Source: Bremia lactucae (Eukaryota > Oomycota > Peronosporomycetes > Peronosporales > Peronosporaceae). From it: a stretch of 26,446 nucleotides of DNA. The position numbers and the translations under genes are program-made. Below are positions 1 to 8,681 of this stretch, piece by piece (within the stretch, counting starts at the first letter, position 1; every line of letters starts with the position of its first letter). The DNA is taken from the NCBI RefSeq assembly GCF_004359215.1, contig NC_090610.1, forward strand, positions 12,305,589 to 12,332,034, written 5' to 3'. A model generated the notes under the pieces. It was given only the letters and a program-made list of their open reading frames with translations. It had not been told where the DNA came from and made no database searches.

Positions 1-319
1 AGACCATTATACCTATTTATTCCGCAGACTAATCAGCTGTAGGAGTAATCAAAGAGAGAGTTACAGATAAGATAGAGATAAGAATTAAATTACATGTTTA
101 ATATTAGATTATAAATAAGTTAGCATTTACAAAGATAGAAAAAGAGATACTTAATTATATTAATACAGTTTTCATTTTACCCTCTTTAAGCTAGTTCCTT
201 AAAAAGAAGTCTTCCTCTGCACGTACTAGTGTACGTGAAATAACGTAAGGCACCACTTGCAACTGAAGCAGTGCGAAGTGGACTTGTACTGTTTCAGTAC
301 AAGTCGTAGTGCCCCGGTA
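1..319 (+). mobile_element. LTR of family A, 5'-truncated by window edge
   Basis: This matches the last ~320 bp of the complete LTR at 22453-22910 in the same orientation. Shared landmarks are the 'ttccgcagactaatcagct' block, three hairpins near the 3' end and the terminal 'gccccggta'. The final CA of the canonical TG...CA LTR is lost at the junction near 320, where an opposite-facing copy of the same LTR starts internally. The simplest reading is that one A element inserted into, or recombined with, the LTR of another A element. The beginning of this LTR lies outside the window. Confidence 0.8.
220..304 (+). other. Three consecutive hairpins near the LTR A 3' end
   Basis: Hairpin 1 is CACGTAC-TAGT-GTACGTG (220-237). 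Hairpin 2 spans 253-281, with stems CCACTT/AAGTGG and ACTG/CAGT around an internal loop. Hairpin 3 is a perfect 10-bp stem ACTTGTACTG/CAGTACAAGT with loop TTT (282-304). The copy at 22806-22893 keeps the stems of hairpins 1 and 3 while their loops differ. This points to RNA or DNA structure in the R/U5-like part of the LTR; its function is not known. Confidence 0.7.
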
Positions 320-321
320 GA

Positions 322-620
322 GTATCAATATAATTAAGTATCTCTTCTTTCTATCCGTTAATGCTAACTTAATCATAATCTAATACTAAAGATGTAATTG
401 AATTCTTATCTCTATCTTATCTGTAACTCTCTCTTTGATTACTCCTACAGCTGATTAGTCTGCGGAATAAATAGGTATAATGGTCTATACCCATTTATGG
501 ATAAGAATTCTGAATATTACTATATAAAGTAATATCTTGCAAATATTATTTACCTTTTAGATAATATATTAATTAACAATCTTTAAGTGTTAATTTCATG
601 TAACGATACGCCCCGTTACA
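322..620 (-). mobile_element. LTR of family A, minus orientation, lacking its 3' third
   Basis: Read on the minus strand, this starts at 620 with TGTAACGGGG, the same first bases as the LTR at 22453. It follows that copy through the AT-rich centre to about 322, where homology stops just before the hairpin region. It abuts the plus-oriented LTR at 1-319. A purine-rich tract sits immediately outside its TG end (621-633). This makes it the 3' LTR of a minus-strand element if the tract is a polypurine tract. Confidence 0.8.
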
Positions 621-633
621 TCACTCCTCCTCT
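621..633 (-). other. Polypurine tract candidate next to LTR A
   Basis: On the minus strand the bases just before the LTR TG are AGAGGAGGAGTGA. The right-hand copy has a comparable purine run (22440-22448) directly before the same LTR end. A polypurine tract primes plus-strand DNA synthesis in LTR retrotransposons and marks the 3' LTR. On this reading the element runs on the minus strand here and the ORF at 740-1696 is antisense to it. Confidence 0.5.
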
Positions 634-739
634 AAACGACAATCACTCTGACTGTCATTGGATGGACTGGTCGCTATGTGACCACTTATTTTTAAAACGA
701 TGTTGATTCGTCAGAACCATCATTTTAAATTCTCATCGC

Positions 740-1696
740 ATGAAGAAGCAACTCATGCGGAGTGACGATAGCGCTGCGCCTTCGGCTGCGGTTCGTGCAG
801 CCGCGGGTGACGCACTGTTATCTCTTGCGGCAGATGGAACGTCTGCCGTAGTATCTTCCACTCGCACAACATTAAATGTTGCGGGTGCACGTGGTGATTC
901 TCCACGTGAATACGACCCCTCTTTGGAGGTCGACTGCGAGTGCGAGTTGGATGAAATGGCTGACTCGGGGAGAATAAAACAGTCGTCTGATATCCGTCAG
1001 GCTGCTGACAATGAGCCTTCGAATGAGAGGGCTCATTCTGATAGACGTGTAAGAGTCTATTTGGATCGACGATGAGGATGATCCCTCATCGCCCGTACGA
1101 TCTCCCGTACGGTCACCGGCACCTGTTTCTGTGCAAGGCGACGATGGCGTAAGCCATCGTAAGAAAAGTTCTTGTGGTACCCCTGCTTCAGTGGGTACTA
1201 CTCAAGGTAGTGAAGACAGCAAAATGTCTCATCTTGCACCTGAAAGAAGCTGTGGCTTTTGCCAGAACGGTTAGTTAATAGCTTGTCTGGAGAAACTACT
1301 CCTACATACATATATAATATCTCTATTATCTTTATTATTGCGACAATATGTCGTACAGACAATAGGCCTTGACATGGCCTTGATCCCAGCGCGAAGAACT
1401 TTCGCGCTGAGGAAGACTTTTATCTCGATGCTTTTCTTAAGCATCGATGGTTTAGTGGCAACAATAAGCGAGATAAAGTCTCGCTTACGCAAGCCTGGAG
1501 CGCGTTCATTCGCAATGTTAAAGACATTGGACGCGAAGCTTGGCTTCAAAAACTTAACGCGAATTGCGTTAAGTTTGAGAAACGAACTCCAACCGGTGCA
1601 AAGTATAATTTGTATCGGTTGTCACGTGAGGCTGGGCTTCCATGCCTCACGTGGGGTAATCCTGTCCGTGTTGTGTTGACAACTCGAAGAGAGTAA
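740..1696 (+). pseudogene. Decayed antisense accessory ORF of family A retrotransposon
   Basis: An open frame starts at 740 (MKKQLMRS...) and runs to 1075. After a frameshift the same protein appears to continue to the stop near 1269, with an Asp/Ser/Pro-rich stretch containing a repeated SPVRSP motif. A further in-frame segment covers about 1390-1696 (starting near AEEDFYLDAFLKHRW, ending VVLTTRE). The first ~75 residues are shared with the minus ORF at 22376-22143, including an Ala-rich run, so this is a family-encoded protein. There is no CCHC knuckle, protease or RT motif. It lies directly inside the LTR A purine tract and reads away from the LTR. I favour an antisense ORF in the 3' part of the element; a gag in a 5' position is the alternative. 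Confidence 0.55.
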
Positions 1697-1726
1697 AAGG
1701 GGATGTCTATTCCCTTTCTTCGCCCT

Positions 1727-1849
1727 GGGTGAGGGCTCGCATCTCTCCACAACTACCTCACTGCACGCAAAAGAAGCAGGTTAAACCGCTTCCTCGCTGT
1801 GCTAGAGTCTGTGTCTAAGTAGAGCGTGGCCGCATTACGACGTGCCCGC
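1727..1849 (+). mobile_element. Fragment of LTR C 3' end
   Basis: The stretch matches 19465-19597, the last ~130 bp of LTR C, in the same orientation. Shared blocks include 'gaagcaggttaaaccgcttc' and 'taagtagagcgt', and both copies end in C(T/C)TACA. No primer-binding-like sequence or gag follows here; it gives way to AT-rich sequence. It is either a recombination scrap or the tip of a deleted C element joined to the family A remnant. Confidence 0.65.
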
Positions 1850-1973
1850 TTACACCGAAATTAATATTTTCATAATTTCCTATGCTAATATCGCCTGTGT
1901 AAGTTGCGATACTAACATTTTGTAAATTAAAGACGAGTTGATTCAGTGGAAAAAGCAAGGATCACATTGAATT

Positions 1974-2060
1974 ATGGCCGTCGGTATAGCGACCCCCCAT
2001 TTTGTATAGCGACACTCTACCAGCAGCTGGTACAGTGCTGGTACAGCTATTTTTTGCTAT
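1974..2060 (+). repeat. 'tatagcgac' repeat, left copy
   Basis: The unit starts GGCCGTCGGTATAGCGAC, contains a second TATAGCGACAC about 20 bp later, then CTACCAGCAGCTGGTAC (partly palindromic) and GCTATTTTTTGC. The reverse complement occurs at 11193-11285 with the same order of blocks. The outer ends both read GGCCGTC(A/G)GTATAGCGAC. The pair could be terminal inverted repeats of a larger element or two copies of a dispersed short repeat. Confidence 0.6.
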
Positions 2061-2442
2061 AGTCTATGTATCTTCTTGGGAGGGTTCTCTACAGCTCTTT
2101 AATCTACTTAATTTTAGTTCAAAGATCCTCTATGCTTAATACTTCTCACCTCCAAATGCTTATGTACTTAACACAAGGCAAACATCACTACAATTTTATC
2201 CAAAAAAGGTGACGTTCTTGGACTTACAATTTTGTTTGATGGGCTCAGTCAACCCATTCAAATGGCTTTATGAAAGTTCGCTATCGACGCAAAGACTGGG
2301 AGCCCATGCCCCTCAAATTCAAGCGCTTTTTGTTGTATCTGCAAGTGCCCTTGGATGTGCGTCATCTAACTTTCCCACCTTATTGATAATCTCTGCCTAC
2401 TGAGCTGCTTATTTAGTGTATGTTGTAAGTCATGTGGGGACT
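2061..2442 (+). other. Gap upstream of OMA1 remnant, possible decayed exon
   Basis: No intact gene is visible. In one plus frame, roughly 2271-2383, there is an uninterrupted stretch containing YRRKDWEPMPLKFKRFLLY followed by a short proline-rich end and stops. Because it lies just upstream of the OMA1-like remnant on the same strand, it may be the remains of that gene's 5' coding part. I cannot assign it to a family. Confidence 0.2.
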
Positions 2443-3258
2443 ATACCGCTAACCAATAGACGTCGTATCATGCTTCTGTCTCGGAAGTACGAGGAGCAAC
2501 TTGGCGAACAAGCGTATCGTGAAATTTTAAGCCACGGTCGACTGATGCCAAAGTCGCATCCGGTAAATCTATTGCGGTAGCTCAAGCTGAATACTCACAT
2601 TAACACTTTAGTGATGTCGCGTGCAGGGGCACGAGTTGGTCGCATGATCGAGCAGAAATCAAACGCGCCGTTAATGAAGTGGACTTTTCACGTAATTGAA
2701 TCTGAAGAGCCCAACGCCTTCTGCCTTCCTGGGTGCAAAGTCTTTGTACACTCAGACCTATTTAAGATTATGAGCAACGAGGACACCTTAGCAGCGGTTA
2801 TGTTTCACGAAGCCGCTCACGGCCTCGACCGTTAGTAAATGATTTATTCTTGATTGCTAGCAGAGCTTATGAAGTAACCAATCGGTTTGACCTGGATGAG
2901 GTAGGTCACGGCGCGGAAAAAAATCATTTAGTCTGCTGGTCTATGGATTGCTGACGCTCGTTTTTCCAGACTACGGACAGATAAGTGACCTGGTACGACA
3001 ATATTGATTGATGTGTATCTTTATCGGACTGATTTGGTTGCACAAGTCTATAGATAGTAAAGCTCGCCGTGGATTTACCGTTTTCACGCAAGCTAGAGCT
3101 AGAAGCCGACTCGATTGGACTAGGCTTATGGCGCAAGCGTGCTATGATCCTCGCGCAAGTATTTTAATGATTACGTCTCTGGGTTGATTCGGGAACAATT
3201 CTCGATTTAAGTACTTTTCGACTCACCTACCAAGTGCTGAGCGAGTGCAAGCTTTATG
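2443..3258 (+). pseudogene. OMA1: Decayed OMA1-type M48 metallopeptidase gene
   Basis: OMA1 is a zinc endopeptidase of the mitochondrial inner membrane that acts in stress-induced processing of OPA1-like proteins. The remnant covers most of the catalytic domain in broken frames. A segment starting IPLTNRRRIMLLS runs from 2443 to a TAG near 2578. The best-kept stretch (2611-2835) carries EPNAFCLPG and the zinc motif HEAAH (HExxH). The third zinc-ligand region appears near 3070-3120 as SRKLELEADSIGL, then a frameshift to MAQACYDPRAS. The conserved end STHLPSAERVQAL lies near 3217-3254. At least three stops or frameshifts make a functional product impossible. An intact copy probably exists elsewhere in the genome. 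Confidence 0.85.
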
Positions 3259-3739
3259 TTTGTGTGCTTGTTGCTGATGAGCACACTTCATTGGCGTGAG
3301 GCCCTCACATTGTAATTGCTTTATTATGCGCAGTAAACAACAGCCCATCGCGATGAAATTTTACGAAGAGTCACATTGTGAAACACGAAAACAGGCATTT
3401 TCGAAAGCAACTAACAAACCAGTTTACATTAGGTAGCGCGCACTAGTAGCTGATGGAACAATTAAAAGTGCTGCCTTGCTTGGAAAAGCCCAAAACTACT
3501 GTATCACGTCTAGTTTATCATCTTGACGAGAATTGTGCAGATGGATTGACAAGGCTTCCCCAATGCGCAATTTTTAGGACGTATATTAAATGGTATGGCC
3601 TGCGTTGTTGCAGCTCCCATTTATCAAGCTAACGCTGAAACGAAAGGGTGTTAAAGTTTCACTGTCAACGTCTCCTATTTCCACTGACAAGCAAACATGC
3701 TTCGGTATGTACAAGTTCTTATATTATTTTAGGGTGTCC
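3259..3739. other. Gap between OMA1 remnant and MULE fragment
   Basis: A short plus-strand stretch near 3326-3433 reads without stop (containing AMKFYEESHCETRKQAF), and more broken coding-like sequence follows to about 3525. I do not recognise it. The 114-codon plus frame starting at 3590 runs into the antisense side of the transposase and is not a credible gene. No RNA gene or repeat is evident. Confidence 0.3.
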
Positions 3740-5117
3740 TCAAAGGTACTTCTTCAATTCTCTGGATTCAGTGCTTCCAAAGCCTATAACATCTGCTCCA
3801 AGAATTGTTGGAAATCTTTCGCGTTTAGGGCATGTCCTTTCATTATGCCCCTCTGCTTGACATTCACCACGCTTTCGCTTCCTGCCAAATGCTGCAGAAG
3901 TGTCTGCTGTTCCATCCACATATTCAAAAGCTGAGGGATCACGTCGTGTACTTCCAGTGGGCCATCCACGCTGCCGTCTCAACACAGGATCTCTGACAGG
4001 CAGATCTTCATTTGCTCTCATTAAGTTTTGTTCAAACAGTAGCTGCTGGTGTGGAGGCAGGATTGCATTTTGCTCTTGAAGATGAACAATAACATCTGTA
4101 AATGTTCTTGCAGGGATCAAAGAATGTTGGTTGGTTCCACTGGCTTATGCAGCCACCAATGTGAGTCAATTGGTCCAAAGTCAGATTATCATTCGCAGCA
4201 TGCAGATGCCTGATGATGTGGGAGCAAGGTAATCCGTAATTGCTTGAAAAGGTGTGGATACAGAAATTTATGTTCTTATCCTCATTGGGCAGTGCCCTTT
4301 GATACTGATTATGTACCTATGTTTAAAAAATGTTAGAAAAGCTTATGCTGGAAGGCATGTAGTAAGGCAGAACTAACCATTTTTAGAGCAAAATGAGATA
4401 TCTTTCTATTAACTACAGTCCAGAATTCATTTCGCAACTGGATCATATCATGAGATTGATCATAAGCTACCTGATAGCTGATGGTCTCCTGCTGCTGCTG
4501 GCATGCAAGAAGCAGCTTTTCATAGACAACTGGTAAGCTGCCAGTAAAAATTGCTATCCATTTTTTTAATAGTAGCATGACCTCCTTCCACACGCGACGT
4601 TGTTGTATGCCCAAAGTGTTTGAAAGACTTTGTCCATGCTAACACAAACTTATGCTTATGTATCAATCAGGTTGCATTTAAGTATGCAGAACCCAAAGGA
4701 TATTTCCTTTCAACTTCTTGGCAATTCTCAAAATATGCATTCTCGGTGGGTGATGCACAGAGTTTATGCCAATTTGCATAAAATTTCTCCCAAGCTTCAG
4801 TTGTCGCAAATTTCTCTTCAAGTTTGCAAGGACATTTTTGTTAATATGCCAGGTACATAACAAGTTGATGGCACATGGAAGCACAATGCTGATTCCATTC
4901 ATCAATGCCAAATCTCTGTCTGCTACAATGACTATACGGCCAGATGTCTTTTTCTAAAGCACTTCGTAATATGCTCCAAACACCATACATAGTTTTCTTG
5001 TGTTTCCTGCACCATGAAGTAGTAGCAGAGGGAGAAAGATTGATGTGTTGATGTTACTCCCATCACATGAAGCAAAGGCATTTAGAATTTGTTTGTTTTG
5101 TATAAGAGGGAGAAAAT
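3740..5117 (-). pseudogene. MULE (Mutator-like) transposase, C-terminal part, decayed
   Basis: Minus-strand fragments appear in family order. The DDE transposase core (about 5080-4680) begins with YKTNKF, then MPLLHVMGVTSTHQSF, YVWCLEHITK, IVIVADRDLALMN and LLCTWHINKNVLANLK; the Asp of ADRD is a catalytic candidate. A less conserved middle follows (4614-4333). A SWIM zinc finger (about 4260-4130) contains NYGLPCSHIIRHLHAAND. A C-terminal knuckle-like piece (ECQAEGHNERTC, ~3880-3840) lacks its first Cys. Frame breaks separate all segments. Homology stops near 5117, inside the usual DCTYKTN motif, where retrotransposon gag sequence begins. The N-terminal half and terminal repeats are missing. 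Its AT-rich base use differs from the flanking gypsy sequence. Confidence 0.85.
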
Positions 5118-5132
5118 CTCCCTTTTTGGATT

Positions 5133-5983
5133 AAGCAGATGGAAATGTCCATTGATTCCGCCTTGTTCTTAACAGAACGGCAAAAGGTGGCTATGGCCAT
5201 TTCCAAACTTGGAGGTAGAGCCATGGAGTGGGCACTATCGTGCAGTACGTCCATAAACGACGGTTTCCCTCATGAGATTCGCTGAAACAGCAAATGACCA
5301 GCGTGTTTGCACCGCCTGATCAGGCTTTTCGCATGCGCGCACGGCTCCTGGCGACTCGGCAGGGTAAAAGAATCCTAGGCGACTTTGTCCAGAAGTTGAG
5401 AACTCTCATTGCATCTATGCATCAAGACCCGGTGCAAGAAGCAATGTAGTGACCATCTTTATGGGGGGGTCTCAATGTGGGCGTTGCCCGGACGGAATTG
5501 TTCCGATCTCATCCGGCTACGTTCGAAGAGGCAGTTGCCATAGCACTACGCGCCGAGTTTGACTGTAAGTCTGCTCGCGTCAGCACGCCCGTTTACCGAA
5601 CAAGCTCTTCGAGCACATGGGTTCCGTCTAATAGAGCGGAACCTATGGATTTAAGCCTCGTTGAGGAAGGAGAAGAGGCTCAAGCTGTGGAACAGCATAA
5701 GACCATCCGTAGATGTTATAATGTGCGGAAGCACGAAACATTAATGCCCTGCCTGCCCTCTTCGAAATTCGCGTTAAGCTCGAAAGAGCTCCAACTCCGA
5801 CCAATACCAGAGATCTGGTACGGTGCGGGAAAACGTCGATACCCAGTAAGAGCGGGGCGCCCTACTGGGGAAGACCTAGGCTCTGTTGAACCTCCAGGAG
5901 GTGATAATAAAAAAAACAGAACCTGGCCCCAATTAGCTCAGTGCTTAATGGCATGGGGCGAGAGTACAAGCCTGGCTTGCTAG
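5133..5983 (+). pseudogene. gag: Gag of element E (decayed)
   Basis: A capsid-like retrotransposon gag domain starts near MEMSIDSALFLTERQKVAM (5139) and continues with KLGGRAMEWAL. After a one-base frame change come FAPPDQAFRMRARLLATRQ and FVQKLRTLIASMHQDP. After a stop near 5450 it resumes with GLNVGVARTELFR and HPATFEEAVAIALRAEF. This is the usual order of oomycete gypsy gag. The zinc-knuckle position (about 5713-5760) reads CYNVRKHE and lacks the CX2CX4HX4C pattern, so nucleic-acid binding is probably lost. The last open frame (5477-5983) overlaps the protease region in another frame. The 5' end of gag is missing, cut off where the MULE remnant begins. Confidence 0.85.
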
Positions 5984-6411
5984 TCGCTCAAGCGACTGTA
6001 AAGGGCTTTGATAAGCCGTGGTCAATTTTAATTGAATCTGGAGCGTCTTGCAATTATGCTCGACGCTTTTCCCTTGAAGGAAGTCAACAATACGTTGAGG
6101 CGCTTAGAGCGCATGAAGGTGATACAATCACTGTTCGCTTAGCGACTGGGACTCGTGTCACTGTTCCCAAAGTTCCATTGAACTGAGGTATAAAAATTCT
6201 GGGCTTTGACAGTATGGAACGCTGCCTAGTCCTTGATTTGGATTCGAGATATGATCTCACCCTTGGTATGGCCTGGTTAGAACACCATGAGCCATGGACC
6301 GATTGGAAGTTTAAGACCTTAGGCGCCACGCGCAATGTCCCAAGCAAAGTTTTGGAGAGTCATGAACCCACCTTTGCTAGGCAACAAAAGCGCTATGGCG
6401 CGGATCATTGA
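5941..6411 (+). pseudogene. Aspartic protease domain of element E
   Basis: Retropepsin-like domain in two frame blocks, 5941-6186 and 6214-6411, split by a stop after VPKVPLN. The active-site triad region reads LIESGASCNYARR, where the family has DSGAS; the catalytic Asp is replaced by Glu. Later landmarks are TITVRLATGTRV, ERCLVLDLDSRYDLTLGMAWL and HHEPWTDW, typical of this clade's protease. It would cleave the Gag-Pol polyprotein in an active element. Here the Asp to Glu change plus a stop make it inactive. Confidence 0.85.
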
Positions 6412-6947
6412 ATGAATCTGTCAGTGTTTTAGACATTGGCATGTCTGAGTTAATAAACTCTAATGTTAAAAACACTAATTCTGAGCCTGACTCAGCAGAA
6501 ATAAGTGGAACGGCACGCACTCCGTCGAGTGACACGCGTTATAATAACGATTCACTAAATGCTGAAAGCATTGCTAGCCTAAGGCCGAATCATCAAGGGT
6601 GCAATATCCCTGAGATACGTGGAGTGGCACGTCTAAGTCCACCGAGTATGATCGGCCGAGGTGGCATCATACTGAGTGTCAGTAGTGACACTGTTGGCGG
6701 TTCGCCAGGTGCTCAAGGGTGCAATATCCCTGAGATACGTGGAGTGGCACGTCTAAGTCCACCGAGTGGGGTTGGCCGAGGTGGCACCATACTGAGTGTC
6801 AATAGTGACACTATTGGCAGTTCGCCAGGGCATTTGGGTCAAACCCTCCTAATGCACGTGAAGCGACACGTAAACGTTCGCTGGATAAGGAAGTTAAGTT
6901 ACCTAACTCCTTGTCAGATGTCAAATTACACACCGTGTCTTGTATAG
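6408..6947 (+). pseudogene. Protease-RT linker of element E with two 40-residue repeats
   Basis: An open frame of 179 codons continues the polyprotein after a stop at 6411. It is Ser/Gly/Pro-rich, with no catalytic motif, and carries two 40-residue units beginning QGCNIPEIRGVARLSPPS. A shorter, diverged match (SAEISGTARTPSSDT) just upstream may be an older unit. Such linkers between protease and RT are variable in this clade. The RT N-terminus that should follow is missing. Confidence 0.6.
6593..6832 (+). repeat. 120-bp tandem duplication inside the pol linker
   Basis: Unit 1 (6593-6712) and unit 2 (6713-6832) start with 'tcaagggtgcaatatccctg' and are in exact 120-bp register. The period is a multiple of three, so the reading frame is kept. 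Differences are few and scattered, such as 'atgatc' against 'ggggtt' and 'cagtag' against 'caatag'. The duplication therefore predates some of the later decay. Confidence 0.9.
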
Positions 6948-7124
6948 AACCAATACAGGCTAAAAAAACCGGGGAGGTCAATGTCCCGGCCTCTAAGAGG
7001 CGTATTGTCACCACTCCAAGACAGGGTGGACACGAAGCGTGTATACCCTCACAAAGTCATACGAGTGAACAAGTACATACGCTTGTAAATGACGTAACCG
7101 GTAACAATGAGGGGGGAGTTAGCC

Positions 7125-7600
7125 TTGCAGATGTACAGTGTACAGTGCATTGGACTTAGTCGATGGTTACTACCAATTGCTCATGCGAGCTAGTGATATC
7201 CCGCTACAGCGGTTAGCACCCCAAGCGGCATGTTATGGGAGTGGCTGGTTGTGCCACAAGGGCTTTTAACGCCCCGGCAACATTTAATCGTCTAGTGACG
7301 CAATTGTTTCGCCCCCATCGAGGTTATGCACAGACTTATTTCGCTGACATTTTTGTCCATAGTCGTGCGGAGCAGGGTCGGTCGGATATGGAAAACCATT
7401 CGGACCATTTGCTAGCAGTGCTCGAGTGCATGCGCACAAACAAATTGTATGCCAATGCATCTAAATGCACTTTGACGCAGACGAATTTTTGTTTTGTAAT
7501 GCTTCATTGAAAGTGAGGCCTTAGAGCGGATCCCGCTAAAGGCAAAAGCCATAGTAGGTTGGCCGGTTCCTAAAAACCAAAAGGATTTGCGTAAGTGATT
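7125..7600 (+). pseudogene. Reverse transcriptase fragment of element E
   Basis: RT starts abruptly at ALDLVDGYYQLLMRASDIP (~7150) after an unrelated linker; the preceding ~100-150 residues of fingers are missing. Frame-broken sequence for STPSGMLWEW follows, then NAPATFNRLVTQLF (from 7268). The catalytic box reads YFADIFVHS at 7337, where YFDDIFVHS is expected, so the first Asp of the YXDD box is Ala. The thumb/connection continues through HLLAVLECMRTNKLYANASKC and, after stops, KAIVGWPVPKNQKDLRK. Stops, a deletion and the active-site loss make it inactive. Confidence 0.9.
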
Positions 7601-7915
7601 GGGTCTCGCCAATTATTTACACAAATATAGCAAAAATTACGCTGATATGGCTAGACCATTATCAAATCTCCTTAAAAAGAATACAGAATGGTGCTGGACT
7701 AGCACCGAAAATAATGCTTTTCGAGCAATTAAGATAGTCTTATCCATGCCCCGATTCTGGGACTGCCAAACCCAAATTGGCCTTTCAGTGTCGTAGTCGC
7801 CCCATCTCTCACAGAGAATGGCCTGATGGCTATCCTTTTTTTGCGGAATACAAATTCGAGGTGAAGTATAAACCCGGCAAGCAAAATGCTTTAGCCGATG
7901 CGTTATCACGCAGGC
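7600..7915 (+). pseudogene. RNase H/connection remnant of element E with core deletion
   Basis: The connection reads GLANYLHKYSKNYADMARPL, then LLKKNTEWCWTSTENNAF. It stops at IGLSVS (7777-7796; WPFSVV in the neighbouring frame), just before the first catalytic Asp of RNase H. The next recognisable sequence is PHLSQRMA, then FFAEYKFEVKYKPGKQNALADALSRRPD (read in two blocks), the domain's C-terminal end. About 100 residues holding the catalytic acids are therefore deleted near 7797. The retained end leads straight into the integrase frame. Confidence 0.85.
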
Positions 7916-8681
7916 CGGATTATGAGCTTTCTCATATAACGACTATCTCGTCACCTATTCCTGAATTAGTCCGTTCGGCTTACGCCAAGGATGAACAGTG
8001 TGTAGCTCTGCTACGAGCCTTAAAAGAACTCAGATTCGGGAATTAAATTACCGGCACGTTTGCGTGCGAGGTTACATCGATTTTCTATCGATAACAACCT
8101 GTTGTTTCATTGCACAGACATCGCGGACCCTCCGCGTGTCGTTGTTCCTCATGATGAGGATTTGAAGTACCGGATCCTCTATGAGGCACACGATACTATC
8201 CTTGGTGGTCATCTCGGTAGAGAAAAGACCTACCGCTCTATCAGCCAGAGTTATTGGTGGCCCAAACTTTATAAATGGGTCAGCACATATGTTCGCACTT
8301 GCGAAACGTGCCAACGGGTTAAGCCCTCGGCAGATGCTGCTGCACCACTGGCGAGTCTTTCCCGTCCCCAAAGGATGCTGGGAGTCCATTAGTATGGATT
8401 TTGTTTTTGGGCTACCGAAAGATTCAGCCGGTTACTCCGGTATAGTGGTCTTTGTTGACCGTTTGAGCAAATTGGCTCACTTAGCGGCCGTGCCAGATTT
8501 CATTGATGGAGAGGGTACAGCTAAGCTGTTTATCGATCGCGTGTTTCTACAACATGGTTTGCCAGTGGCAATTGTCTCTGATCGGGATCCCCGTTTCACG
8601 GGTAAATTCTGAAAATCAATTTTCCGAGTGCTTGGCACCAGATTGGATATATCCGCTGCGGACCATCCGCAGACCGATGGT
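7916..8681 (+). pseudogene. Integrase N-terminal and catalytic core of element E
   Basis: The HHCC zinc-binding domain shows EAHDTILGGHLGREKTY (the two His) and YVRTCETCQRVKPS (the two Cys), at about 8180-8330. After a frame shift near 8350 the DDE core follows: SISMDFVFGLPKDS (first Asp), FVDRLSKLAHLAAV, and IVSDRDPRFTGKF (second Asp), then LGTRLDISAADHPQTDG. Homology on this strand ends at 8681, immediately before the third catalytic acid. The domain continues on the opposite strand from 9612. Integrase inserts element cDNA into the genome; this copy is broken. Confidence 0.92.

Larger units (their letters stand above)
1..486. repeat. Inverted repeat made of two opposed LTR A copies
   Basis: Bases 1-166 are nearly the reverse complement of 322-486. 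The base at 1 pairs with the base at 486, and the first ~80 bases pair almost without mismatch. The ~155-nt spacer is the hairpin-rich LTR 3' end. The repeat is explained by two opposed LTR copies and is not a dedicated foldback transposon. A few substitutions (e.g. 'ttaatac' against 'gtatcaa') show the arms are separate, diverged copies. Confidence 0.85.

Noticed and set aside
4630..4957. Plus-strand frames of 63-76 codons
   Set aside because: They are antisense to the MULE transposase core, which has clear family motifs on the minus strand.
5930..5975. tRNA-like string 'ttagctcagtgcttaatggc'
   Set aside because: It resembles a D-arm but there is no matching acceptor stem or TTC arm nearby, and it lies in the overlap of gag and protease frames.
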